NCBI RefSeq assembly: GCF_014193515.1
Contig: NZ_BLXX01000001.1
Coordinates: 186,001-250,000 of the forward strand
Length of the DNA: 64,000 nucleotides
Direction of reading: 5' to 3'
From: Geomonas silvestris
GTDB taxonomy: Bacteria; Desulfobacterota; Desulfuromonadia; Geobacterales; Geobacteraceae
The notes beneath the pieces were generated by a model. That model saw nothing but the letters and a program-made list of their open reading frames with translations. It had not been told where the DNA came from and made no database searches. Positions 34,345 to 42,513 of this stretch are shown piece by piece. The translations under genes were made by a program, and so were the position numbers. Position 1 is the stretch's first letter. Each line of letters starts with the position of its first letter.

Positions 34345-35144
34345 GGTTCTCCCCCTTGCCTGCGGTCCCCTGTCCCGTGTCCGAGCTTCAGTGTACCAGA
34401 GGACTCCGCCGGGAACGCCCTACCCGCCGGCGGGAGGGGTCCTGCTCCTTTTGAGACAGCTGCTTTTTTTGAGCACCTGAAAAAACCGCGGAAATGCCAT
34501 GAGTTAGCGGCCTTCAGGGAGGGTCGGCCGTCGCCGAACAGACACCCCTCCCGCCGTTGGAGTACAGGCAGACGAAAATTAAAGTCCCGTAGTTTCAGCC
34601 CATTAGGAACCGACCGGCCAATGGCACGCTTGTTGTAGTTTGAGCAGCGTGCCCGTTTCCCGCCGGTCCTCGACCCTGACGCCCCATCCCCCCGGCACCA
34701 CGAGCAGTGTAAGGAATTTCGACAGCGCAGCAAAGGCCCTCAAGAACGTCTCCAGAGGCCTCTCACCAACCGCTCACGCCAAAATCCAAGCATTTCCTAA
34801 TTCTAATTACTTTAATTAGATACTGCGCATCGTTGCATCCTGAATTTACCTACTCCCTGTTTTTTACCTCTACTTTCCCGGCGTGACCCTTTGTAAAGAA
34901 AATCGACAATTCGTAAGAGTCCTCCCACCAATCTTTTCAGACAGAGCAGTCCTCCCCCTAGAAGCCCCTCCACTAACTTGCTGATTCTTCGCAGGAAAAC
35001 TTCCAGAGAACGGCACCAGTACGGCCTAGGCGGCCAGACCCACTGTCGGAGAAATTGACACCCCCCCCGGTACGGATGCCCAGTGCGCCCTCCCGGACAC
35101 CATTCCTTACATTTAACCCAATACAATTAAAAGAACTTTTACAC
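34345..35144. other. Gene-free interval with hairpins upstream of the PEP-CTERM gene
   Basis: About 800 bases with no convincing gene on either strand. It includes GGCACGCT (34623-34630) pairing with AGCGTGCC downstream to 34653; that same site looks like a weak sigma-54 element (TGGCACG then TTGTA). The 34780-34960 stretch is unusually AT-rich and C-rich for this genome. It may hold upstream activator sites for the sigma-54 promoter at 35145 or an unannotated small RNA. Confidence 0.5.
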
Positions 35145-35161
35145 TTGGCACCGAACTTGCT
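35145..35161 (+). promoter_or_regulatory. Sigma-54 (RpoN) promoter of the PEP-CTERM gene
   Basis: TTGGCAC-CGAAC-TTGCT, with GG (35147) and GC (35159) exactly 12 bases apart as in -24/-12 promoters, is an essentially perfect match to the consensus. It lies 131 bases before the start at 35292. Transcription should need a bacterial enhancer-binding protein. Confidence 0.85.
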
Positions 35162-35291
35162 CGGGTTTGGCAACTTCTACTCGTTCTCGGATCGATTGGT
35201 ATTCACAGTTCTCGGCATCTATTCGATCTCTGCAGTACTTACCCGGTCCTGTTGTCACCGGCAGGAACTACATCTAAAACAGGAGGCAAAA

Positions 35292-35993
35292 ATGAAGAAG
35301 ACCACCGGAACCGTTTTAGCGCTGTTAACACTGATCTGTGCACTATGGGTCGCACCGGCCTTGGCGACCAACTACACCATCACAGGTTACACCGCCTCGC
35401 TCCTGGTCACTGACCCGGTAACCGGCGCCGTGCTCGGCGGCGATACCGGCCTAAACGGCTACTACAGCCTCGATCTCACCGGCAACAACAACACCAGCCT
35501 CTCCGCCTCCCTCACCCTGTTCGCCGCCAACGGCGACGGCAGCCGGAACTTGGTGAACCCGGCCGTCCTTTACAGCTCCGCGCTGATCGACAAGTTCTAC
35601 TTCAACCTGACCGGCAGCAACTTCACCCTGGGGAGCAATCTCACCGGCGACATGCTGCAGCTCTCCTTCGCAGCGCTCCCCGCTGACCCGAACTACCCCG
35701 GCGTCGTGGCGTCCAACGCGCTTCCGGTGGCGAACGGGAACGTCTACGTGAACCAACTCTACATCGACAGCAACGGCCAGCCGGTCAGCTACGGTCCCGA
35801 CGGCCTCCCCACCTCCCCGACCACCGTCTACGGCAGCATCCTTGTTCCGGATATCTTCGCCACCGATATCCTCGGCAATCTCATCGACTTCCCGGTGGAA
35901 GACGCGGCGGCCCCGGTTCCCGAGCCGTCCACCTTCCTGCTCCTCGGCCTGGGCCTCGCCGGCCTCGGCTACCTGCGGCGCCGCACCGCCTAG
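35292..35993 (+). CDS. PEP-CTERM sorting domain protein
   Basis: A 233-residue secreted protein: signal peptide (about 1-25, ending APALA), a beta-rich Thr/Asn/Gly-rich body, and the C-terminal sorting signal VPEPSTFLLLGLGLAGLGYL followed by RRRTA (about 208-233). This tripartite signal is recognised by exosortase, which typically acts in exopolysaccharide-producing Gram-negative bacteria. No exosortase is in this window, so it must be elsewhere. AGGAGG lies just before ATG 35292. It is driven by a sigma-54 promoter, consistent with the known RpoN/PrsR control of PEP-CTERM genes, and is 72 bases ahead of a multicopper oxidase gene. Confidence 0.92.
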   Translation: MKKTTGTVLALLTLICALWVAPALATNYTITGYTASLLVTDPVTGAVLGGDTGLNGYYSLDLTGNNNTSLSASLTLFAANGDGSRNLVNPAVLYSSALIDKFYFNLTGSNFTLGSNLTGDMLQLSFAALPADPNYPGVVASNALPVANGNVYVNQLYIDSNGQPVSYGPDGLPTSPTTVYGSILVPDIFATDILGNLIDFPVEDAAAPVPEPSTFLLLGLGLAGLGYLRRRTA

Positions 35994-36065
35994 GGCAGAT
36001 GCAGCTCTTAACTCACGACACCAACGTTCCATCCGCTACGGGCACCGCCCGAAAAGGAGCCGTAC

Positions 36066-38642
36066 ATGAAAGATATATCCAGGAGAAAGTTCCTGCAGAT
36101 TTCGGCACTGACCGCCGGCGCCAGCATGCTCCCCATGCCGCTCAAGTGGCTGGGGAGCTCCCCGGCGCAGGCCTTCTCGCAAAGCCTGCCGCTGCTTAAG
36201 AAAACGGCCTATCCGCTGCGCGGTCTGGCCTTCTCGGGTCCGGTCCTGGGCGCCATCCCGCCCAGCGCCTTCTACGCCAACGACCCCAGCGGGATCCCGG
36301 TATTGACCGGCACCCCCGACCCGTACTTCGCCAACACCCTTAAGTACGACATCTCGGTAGGCGAGTACACCGACCAGCTGCACCCGGGCATGGGGCCCAC
36401 CACCCTGTACGGCTACCACGACACCAACAACCCGACGGCCAAGAAGCACCTGGGCGGCCTCATCATCGCGGCTCGCGGCACCGCTTCGCGCCTGCGCTTC
36501 ACCAACCAGCTCCCCGCGACCCACATCATCCCGGTCGACACCTCGGTCCCGGGGGCCATCCAGCGCCAGGACCGCACCGCGACCCACCTGCACGGCGGGT
36601 TCATCCCCTGGGTGAGCGACGGCGGGCCGTTCGACTGGTTCTCGCCGGCCGGCACCAGCACCGGCAGCACCGGCAGGGGGACCGCCTACGCCGGGATGAG
36701 CTTCCAAAACGGCAGGGGCGGGTTCATCGACGCCCTGACCGGCAACGCCATGGCCGCGGGGCAGGCCGACTACTACTACCCCAACGACCAGAGCACCCGG
36801 CTCATGTGGTACCATGACCACGCCTGGGGTATCACCCGCATCAACGCCTATGCCGGTATCGCCACCGGCTACCTCTGCCTCGACCTCGCCCAGGAGGCCC
36901 CCTTCGCAGCGGGCGGCGTGCTCGACATTCTGACCGGCACCACGGGCAACGCCAACGGCCCCAAGTTCGGCCAGGTCCCCCAGCTCACCGAGCTCATCCC
37001 GCTGGTGTTCCAGGACAAGATCTTCGTCACCCCCACGACCTTGGCCTCGGACCCCACCTGGGCCAGCGCGGCACCGGCACGGGTGCAGGGCGACGGCAGC
37101 CTCTGGTACGCCCACGTCTACGAGCCCAACCGCTGGCGCATCAAGACCGGCCGCGGCTTCAAGACCCCGCCCAACCCCTCCTGCATCCCCGAGTTCTTTG
37201 GTGACACCATGCTCTGCAACGGGACCGTGGCGCCGGTAGCCCAAGTCCAGGCGAGGCGTTTCCGCTTCGTCCTGCTCAACGCCTGCAACGCCCGTTTCTT
37301 GAACATCAACATGCTGCAGGTGAACCCTGGTTGCGAAGTCAGCACCGACCCGCTGACCGGCCTGCCCAACGGCCAGTTCGACTACCAGAACAACGTCGCC
37401 GTGCCGGCCCTCCCCAGCGTCGGGCCGCAGATCATCCAGCTCGGCTGCGAAGGGGGCTACCTGCAGGCCCCCGTGGTCTTCCCGGCTACGGCACCGACCC
37501 CGACCACCGGCAACATCGTCCCCTTCAACCCGGTAACCTTCTCCGGGAACCTGATCATCGGCTGCGCCGAGCGTGCCGACTTCATCATCGACTTCTCGGG
37601 GTACCCGGTGGGGAGCGAGTTCGTGTTCTACAACGACGCCGCAGGCCCTTACCCCTTGGGCGATCCGCGCAACGACTACTATGCCGGCAACCCCAGCACC
37701 CCGAGTGCGCAAGCGGGGTCGACCATCGACACCCGCAACATCCTGCGCTTCAAGATCATCGCCGGCGGCGCCACCGACCCGCAGCCCGCGGCCTCCGCGA
37801 TCCAGCTGCCGCCCCTCGACCCGCCGCCCCTGGCGACCGCCACCACCCCGGGCGCACCGCTCACCGTTCCGGCCGGCGCCTTCATGCGCGACCTCACCCT
37901 GAACGAAGACTTCGACGCCTGGGGCCGCCTGCGCCAGGTGCTCGGCACCACCAAGAAGTCGCTGGTCGGCTCGGGCTTCGGCCTCGAGTACCTCGCACCT
38001 GCCACCGAGATTATCCCCCAGGGGGCGACCGAGGTCTGGCGCATTTTCAACCTGACCGGCGACACGCACCCGATCCACTTCCACCTGCAGACCGGCCAGA
38101 TCATCTCGCGCCAGCCCTTCCAGGTGGTGAACGGCCTGTTCGTTCCGACCGGCGTGGCGCGCGGACCCGAGCCGAACGAGATGGGGTGGAAAGAGACCGC
38201 CAAGATGAACCCGGGCGAGGTCATCACCATGGTCTTCAAGTGGGACATGGCCGCCGTCCCCTTCGACGTCCCCTACTCCGACCGCCAGATGGGCGCCCTC
38301 GGGGCCGCCATCGCCCAGGCCAACGAGTTCGTATGGCACTGCCACATCCTCGAGCACGAAGAGCACGACATGATGCGCCCCATGGTCGTCACCGGGAAGA
38401 ACCCGCAGCGGCCTAACATCGTGCCGACCGGCGGCACCCTCCCCAAGGCAGCGCAACTCTTCACGGTCACCCTGCCTGCCGGCCACAGCTTCAGCGTGAC
38501 CCCGGGTACCGGCGCCCCGGCGCCGGCCACCCAGAACGCCACCTCCTTCACGGTGGACTTCACGGCGGCCAGCGGCACCTTCAGCTACACCGTCACGGAC
38601 CTGGCCAACGGCCTCAGCTCTTCGGTTACCGTAACCGTGTAG
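36066..38642 (+). CDS. Tat-exported multicopper oxidase, paralogue 1
   Basis: An 858-residue multicopper oxidase. It begins with a Tat signal (SRRKFLQISALTAGASML). All copper-binding motifs are present in order: THLHGG (about 174), WYHDHAWG (about 250), HPIHFH (about 668) and HCHILEHEEHDMM (about 758), giving type 1, 2 and 3 copper ligands. A C-terminal beta domain (about 800-858, SFTVDFTAASGTFSYTVTD) follows. It is larger than laccases and CueO, similar to the large multicopper proteins of Geobacter linked to metal reduction. It follows the PEP-CTERM gene and should share its sigma-54 promoter. Substrate (Cu(I), Mn(II), Fe(II) or phenols) unknown. Confidence 0.93.
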   Translation: MKDISRRKFLQISALTAGASMLPMPLKWLGSSPAQAFSQSLPLLKKTAYPLRGLAFSGPVLGAIPPSAFYANDPSGIPVLTGTPDPYFANTLKYDISVGEYTDQLHPGMGPTTLYGYHDTNNPTAKKHLGGLIIAARGTASRLRFTNQLPATHIIPVDTSVPGAIQRQDRTATHLHGGFIPWVSDGGPFDWFSPAGTSTGSTGRGTAYAGMSFQNGRGGFIDALTGNAMAAGQADYYYPNDQSTRLMWYHDHAWGITRINAYAGIATGYLCLDLAQEAPFAAGGVLDILTGTTGNANGPKFGQVPQLTELIPLVFQDKIFVTPTTLASDPTWASAAPARVQGDGSLWYAHVYEPNRWRIKTGRGFKTPPNPSCIPEFFGDTMLCNGTVAPVAQVQARRFRFVLLNACNARFLNINMLQVNPGCEVSTDPLTGLPNGQFDYQNNVAVPALPSVGPQIIQLGCEGGYLQAPVVFPATAPTPTTGNIVPFNPVTFSGNLIIGCAERADFIIDFSGYPVGSEFVFYNDAAGPYPLGDPRNDYYAGNPSTPSAQAGSTIDTRNILRFKIIAGGATDPQPAASAIQLPPLDPPPLATATTPGAPLTVPAGAFMRDLTLNEDFDAWGRLRQVLGTTKKSLVGSGFGLEYLAPATEIIPQGATEVWRIFNLTGDTHPIHFHLQTGQIISRQPFQVVNGLFVPTGVARGPEPNEMGWKETAKMNPGEVITMVFKWDMAAVPFDVPYSDRQMGALGAAIAQANEFVWHCHILEHEEHDMMRPMVVTGKNPQRPNIVPTGGTLPKAAQLFTVTLPAGHSFSVTPGTGAPAPATQNATSFTVDFTAASGTFSYTVTDLANGLSSSVTVTV

Positions 38643-38670
38643 GCACGCTTCATAATCCGATCGGCACGTT

Positions 38671-38706
38671 AAACCCCGGCGCTTCCCGCGCCGGGGTTTC
38701 TTTTGC
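38671..38706 (+). terminator. Terminator after multicopper oxidase 1
   Basis: AAACCCCGGCGC (38671-38682) pairs with GCGCCGGGGTTT (38688-38699), followed by CTTTTG. Confidence 0.9.
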
Positions 38707-38946
38707 GCCTGAATCCTTCATGAGAGGCTGCGGCACCACCCGATCCCAAACCGGCTGAAATGGTTGACCTTTTTTGCAACAGCGCTAAAAAAAGAGCAGC
38801 CCCGAAAATTACCCCGCCGCACGCGGTTTTCCGCGCCGAACCGGTTTGGCCGTTGCCTATCCGGAGCACCCCTTTTCCCAGCGTTCCCGGCGTCCTCCTG
38901 CCTGCGAAGCGGCACCAAGAGACCTTTTTGATCCTGTTTCTCGCTT

Positions 38947-38963
38947 TTGGCACATTTCCTGTA
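38947..38963 (+). promoter_or_regulatory. Possible weak sigma-54 site before multicopper oxidase 2
   Basis: TTGGCAC-ATTTC-CTGTA keeps a perfect -24 half but has GT in place of GC at -12. It lies about 100 bases before the gene. The 421-base gap (38643-39064) has no gene. Considered tentative. Confidence 0.35.
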
Positions 38964-39064
38964 CTTACGGCGGCAGACTCCGACCCCGCACGCCCCGCGG
39001 CGCCGGGATCAGGGAGCCCCTGCTGCACCTGTAGCCATTTCATGCCATCAAAAGGAGAACCGCC

Positions 39065-41635
39065 ATGATCAAGGAGATGTCGCGCAGGAGATTCTTGCAG
39101 ATAACCGCCCTGGCTGCCGGAGGGACCCTGCTCCCGCTGCGCTGGATCGGTTCGACCCAAGCCCAGGCCTTCGCCCAGAGCCTCCCCCTGCTGAAAAAGG
39201 ATGCAACGCCGTTTCGCGGCCTCGCCTTCTCGGGGCCGGTATTGGGGAGCATCCCGCAAAGCGCGTTCTACGCGAACGATCCCAACGGGATTCCGGTCCT
39301 CTCCGGAACCCCGGACCCGTACTTCGCCAACACCATGAAGTACGACATCACCCTCGAGGAGTTCCAGGACCAGCTGCACCCCAAGATGGGGCCCACCACC
39401 CTGTGGGGCTACCGCGACAGCAACAACCCGGCCGCGAGAAAGCACCTGGGGGGGATCATCATCGCGGCGCGCGGGACCGCCTCGAGGCTGCGCTTCACCA
39501 ACAACCTCCCGGCCCAGCACATCATCCCGGTCGACACCACCATCCCCGGCGCGAACCAGGCCCAAAACCGCACCGCAACCCACCTGCACGGCGGATTCAT
39601 CCCCTGGGTGAGCGACGGCGGCCCCTTCGACTGGTTCACCCCGAGCGGGACCAGCGCGCTCAGGGGGACCGGAGCCGCCGGCCTTGGCTTCCAAAACGGC
39701 CAGGGGGGCTTCCTCGACGCCCTGACCGGCAACACCATGCAGCCGGGGCAGGCCGACTACTACTACACCAACGACCAGAGTACCCGCCTCATGTGGTACC
39801 ACGACCACGCCTGGGGGATCACCCGGATCAACGCCTACGCAGGGGTCGCCACCGGCTACCTCTGCCTGGACCTGGCCCAGGAGGCCCCTTTTGCCGCAGG
39901 CCCGGTGCTCGACCTGGTCACCGGCAGTACCGGCAACGCCAACGGCCCGAAGTTCGGCCAGCTCCCCCAGCTCACCGAGCTCATACCGCTGGTCTTCCAG
40001 GACAAGATCTTCGTCAACGCCGGCACCACCGCGACCGACCCGACCTGGACCAGCGCGGCGCCCACCAAGAGCTGGGCCGACGGGAGCCTTTGGTACGCCC
40101 ACGTCTACGACCCGAAACTCTACCGGCTGAAAAACGGCCGCGGCTTTCTGGCCCCCCCCAACCCCTCCTGCGTTCCGGAGTTCTTCGGGGACACCATGCT
40201 CTGCAACGGGACCGTGGCCCCGGTGGTGCCGGTCCAGGCGCGCCGCTTCCGCTTCATGATGCTGAACGCCTGCAACGCGCGGTTCCTGAACCTGAACCTT
40301 TTGCAGGTGAACCCGGGGTGCGAGGTGGCCACCAACCCGAAGAGCGGCCTCCCCTCCGGGCAGTTCGACTACCTGAACAACGTCGCGGTGGCGACGCTCC
40401 CGGTACCGGGTCCCAAGATCATCCAGATCGGCACCGAAGGGGGCTACCTCCCGCAACCGGTGGTCTTCCCGGCTACCCCCCCAACCGCTGCCACCGGGAA
40501 CATCGTCCCCTTCAACCCGGCCACCTTCGCCGGCAACCTGGTCCTTGGCTGCGCCGAGCGCGCCGACTGCATCATCGACTTCTCCGGCTACCCGGTGGGG
40601 AGCGAGTTCGTGTTCTACAGCGACTCCCCGGGCCCCTACCCGGTCGGCGCCCCGACCAACGACTACTACGCCGGCAACGGCGCCACCCCGGCGGCGGTCG
40701 CCGGGTCCACCGTGGACACCAGGAACGTCCTGCGCTTTAGGATCGTGGCAGCCGGCGCCGCCGACCCGCAGCCCCCGGCGGCCTCGGTCCAGCTCCCCCC
40801 CATGGACCCGCCCCCCCTGGCGGCCGGCACCGGCGGGGTGACCCCGCTCAGCGTCCCGGCGGGCGCGGTGGTCCGCAACCTCACCTTGAACGAGGACTTC
40901 GACCTCTACGGGCGGCTGCGCCAGATGCTGGGAACCACCGCCATGGGGCTCGTCAACAAGCAGTTCGGCATGGAGTACCTGGCCCCGGCCACCGAGGTGA
41001 TCGCCCAGGGGAGCACCGAGGTCTGGCGCATCTTCAACACCACCGCGGACACCCACCCGATCCACTTTCACCTGCAGAATTGCCAGGTGGTGTCCCGCCA
41101 GCCCTTCAAGCTCATAAGCGGCACCTTCACCCCGACCGGCGCGCCCCGCGGCCCGGAACCCAACGAACTGGGGTGGAAGGAGACCGTGCGGATGAACCCG
41201 GGCGAGGTGACCACGGTGATCTTCAAGTGGGACATGGCGGCCGTCCCCTTCGACGTCCCCTTCTCGGACCGTCCGATGGGGAGCGCCGCCGCTCCGATCA
41301 TCGCCCAGGCCAACGAGTTCGTCTGGCATTGCCACATCCTCGAGCACGAGGAGCACGACATGATGCGCCCGTTGGTCATAACCGGAAAGAACCCGCAGCG
41401 CCCCAACGTGGTCCCCACCGGCGGCACGGTTCCCAAGGCGGTGCAGCTTTTCAGCGTGACCCTCCCTGCCGGGTCCGCCGGCTTCACGGTCACCCCGGGC
41501 GCTGGCGCCCCGGCACCGATCGGCTACAGTGCGAACAGCTTCAGCGTCGACTTCAGCGCCGCCGCCGGAACCTTCAGCTACACCGTCACGGACACCACGA
41601 CCGGGCTCACTTCCTCGGTCACCATAACAGCTTAA
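39065..41635 (+). CDS. Tat-exported multicopper oxidase, paralogue 2
   Basis: An 856-residue paralogue of the preceding oxidase, about three quarters identical by eye along most of its length. It has a Tat signal (MSRRRFLQITALAAGG), THLHGG (about 174), WYHDHAWG (about 246), HPIHFH (about 664) and HCHILEHEEHDMM (about 756), and the same C-terminal beta domain. GGAGA lies before the start. A terminator separates it from copy 1, so it is expressed on its own or from read-through. All copper ligands are intact, so both copies look functional. They probably arose by tandem duplication. Confidence 0.93.
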   Translation: MIKEMSRRRFLQITALAAGGTLLPLRWIGSTQAQAFAQSLPLLKKDATPFRGLAFSGPVLGSIPQSAFYANDPNGIPVLSGTPDPYFANTMKYDITLEEFQDQLHPKMGPTTLWGYRDSNNPAARKHLGGIIIAARGTASRLRFTNNLPAQHIIPVDTTIPGANQAQNRTATHLHGGFIPWVSDGGPFDWFTPSGTSALRGTGAAGLGFQNGQGGFLDALTGNTMQPGQADYYYTNDQSTRLMWYHDHAWGITRINAYAGVATGYLCLDLAQEAPFAAGPVLDLVTGSTGNANGPKFGQLPQLTELIPLVFQDKIFVNAGTTATDPTWTSAAPTKSWADGSLWYAHVYDPKLYRLKNGRGFLAPPNPSCVPEFFGDTMLCNGTVAPVVPVQARRFRFMMLNACNARFLNLNLLQVNPGCEVATNPKSGLPSGQFDYLNNVAVATLPVPGPKIIQIGTEGGYLPQPVVFPATPPTAATGNIVPFNPATFAGNLVLGCAERADCIIDFSGYPVGSEFVFYSDSPGPYPVGAPTNDYYAGNGATPAAVAGSTVDTRNVLRFRIVAAGAADPQPPAASVQLPPMDPPPLAAGTGGVTPLSVPAGAVVRNLTLNEDFDLYGRLRQMLGTTAMGLVNKQFGMEYLAPATEVIAQGSTEVWRIFNTTADTHPIHFHLQNCQVVSRQPFKLISGTFTPTGAPRGPEPNELGWKETVRMNPGEVTTVIFKWDMAAVPFDVPFSDRPMGSAAAPIIAQANEFVWHCHILEHEEHDMMRPLVITGKNPQRPNVVPTGGTVPKAVQLFSVTLPAGSAGFTVTPGAGAPAPIGYSANSFSVDFSAAAGTFSYTVTDTTTGLTSSVTITA

Positions 41636-41689
41636 TGAGCATTGGCGGCGGGCGCCCGGCGCCCCCCGCGCCCCTTGGTTGGGTCTGTT

Positions 41690-41722
41690 GGCCCCGGTGC
41701 TCCTGCATCGGGGCCCCTTTTC
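41690..41722 (+). terminator. Terminator after multicopper oxidase 2
   Basis: GGCCCCGGTGC pairs with GCATCGGGGCC, followed by CCTTTTCC. Confidence 0.85.
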
Positions 41723-41743
41723 CTGGATTCCCGCACACTAAGC

Positions 41744-41779
41744 TTGACAAATGTGAATGAAAACAATATTGTTTTCATT
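41744..41779 (+). promoter_or_regulatory. Sigma-70 promoter overlapped by a perfect 24-bp palindrome
   Basis: TTGACA (41744-41749), 17-base spacer, TATTGT (41767-41772). A perfect inverted repeat (half-site AATGAAAACAAT) spans 41756-41779 and covers the -10 box, the layout of a repressor operator. The half-site TGAAAAC is loosely Fur-like, and no regulator gene lies beside it. It precedes the HExxH gene of the Cus-like operon by 42 bases. Confidence 0.8.
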
Positions 41780-41820
41780 AGCCCAATCTACCCCACGTAT
41801 AGCTCAGCCTCGGAGATGCC

Positions 41821-42513
41821 ATGACACGAAAATCGACCAAAAACGTGCTCAAGAAGGTCTTTGACAGCCTCGACTGGCCCATCCTGGAAAGCGGGACGGA
41901 CATGCCGATGATCCGCATCCTGTCCGATCACAAGAACAAGTCGCACTTCAAGTACGTCCCGGCCAAGGAGCAGAACAAAAGCAGCGATCTCGACCACCTG
42001 CACGAACTGGGGCACGCCACCTTCTGCGAAAAGATCCATCCGGTGTTCGCCACCAACAGCCAGTTCCCTGCCATGGCGAACAAGAAGCAGTTCCTGCCGA
42101 TGCTCCCCGCCCTGAGCACGGCCAGCGACTGGTTCGTCTGCCACTGGCAGCAGGAGCTCCTCCCCGAGGAGATGTGCGGGGTGATCCGGGAGAGCATGCC
42201 GCTTGTAGAGGAGATCCTCGGCAAGGAGGAGCTCCCCCCCATCGAGATCATCCTGGACGCCTCGCTTTTGATCGCGCAGGCCAAGCGCTACCTCAACGAA
42301 CCGATCGACTGCGGCGGTCCGCTCAAGGACCTGGTGGACGCCTTCCTTTCCGTCCCCCCCGAGGCCCCCTCGGCCGAGAACCTCACCATCCTGATCAACA
42401 AGCTGATGGCGACCTACAGCGAGGAGCGGGTGTGCCTGGTGCCGGAGGCTGACGCGCTGGTCTGGAACATCGAGAAGCTCGAGGCCGCTGCACCGGCGGG
42501 TCAGGTGTCATGA
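41821..42513 (+). CDS. Unknown HExxH-motif protein leading the Cus-like operon
   Basis: A 230-residue cytosolic protein (no signal peptide) with HELGHATF (about 61-68), the zinc-binding HExxH pattern of metallopeptidases, in the context LDHLHELGHATFCEKIHP. No family recognised; relation to IrrE/ImmA-type peptidases is possible only because of this motif. Other notable residues are Cys in DWFVCHWQQE, EEMCG and ERVCLV, and many Met. Its stop overlaps the next start by four bases (ATGA), so it is coupled to the efflux genes. A role in handling or sensing the exported metal, or repair of proteins it damages, is inferred. Confidence 0.8.
   Translation: MTRKSTKNVLKKVFDSLDWPILESGTDMPMIRILSDHKNKSHFKYVPAKEQNKSSDLDHLHELGHATFCEKIHPVFATNSQFPAMANKKQFLPMLPALSTASDWFVCHWQQELLPEEMCGVIRESMPLVEEILGKEELPPIEIILDASLLIAQAKRYLNEPIDCGGPLKDLVDAFLSVPPEAPSAENLTILINKLMATYSEERVCLVPEADALVWNIEKLEAAAPAGQVS

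Noticed and set aside
34345-35291. c-di-GMP (GEMM) riboswitch upstream of the PEP-CTERM gene, as seen before some Geobacter surface genes
   Set aside because: The conserved GEMM core sequences could not be found in the leader.
35055-35291. Longer N-terminus for the PEP-CTERM protein
   Set aside because: The upstream in-frame part overlaps the sigma-54 promoter and lacks a ribosome site, while AGGAGG and a signal peptide fit the start at 35292.
36036-41356. Very long open frames on the minus strand opposite both multicopper oxidase genes (over 800 codons each)
   Set aside because: They mirror the GC-rich codon pattern of the real genes, lack family motifs and ribosome sites, and are rich in Gly/Val/Arg/Asp as expected of antisense frames.
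41756-41779. Classical Fur box or CueR/CopY site at the palindrome
   Set aside because: The half-site AATGAAAACAAT is only loosely similar to Fur sites and lacks the CueR (ACCTTCC) and CopY (TACAnnTGTA) patterns, so no regulator is named.
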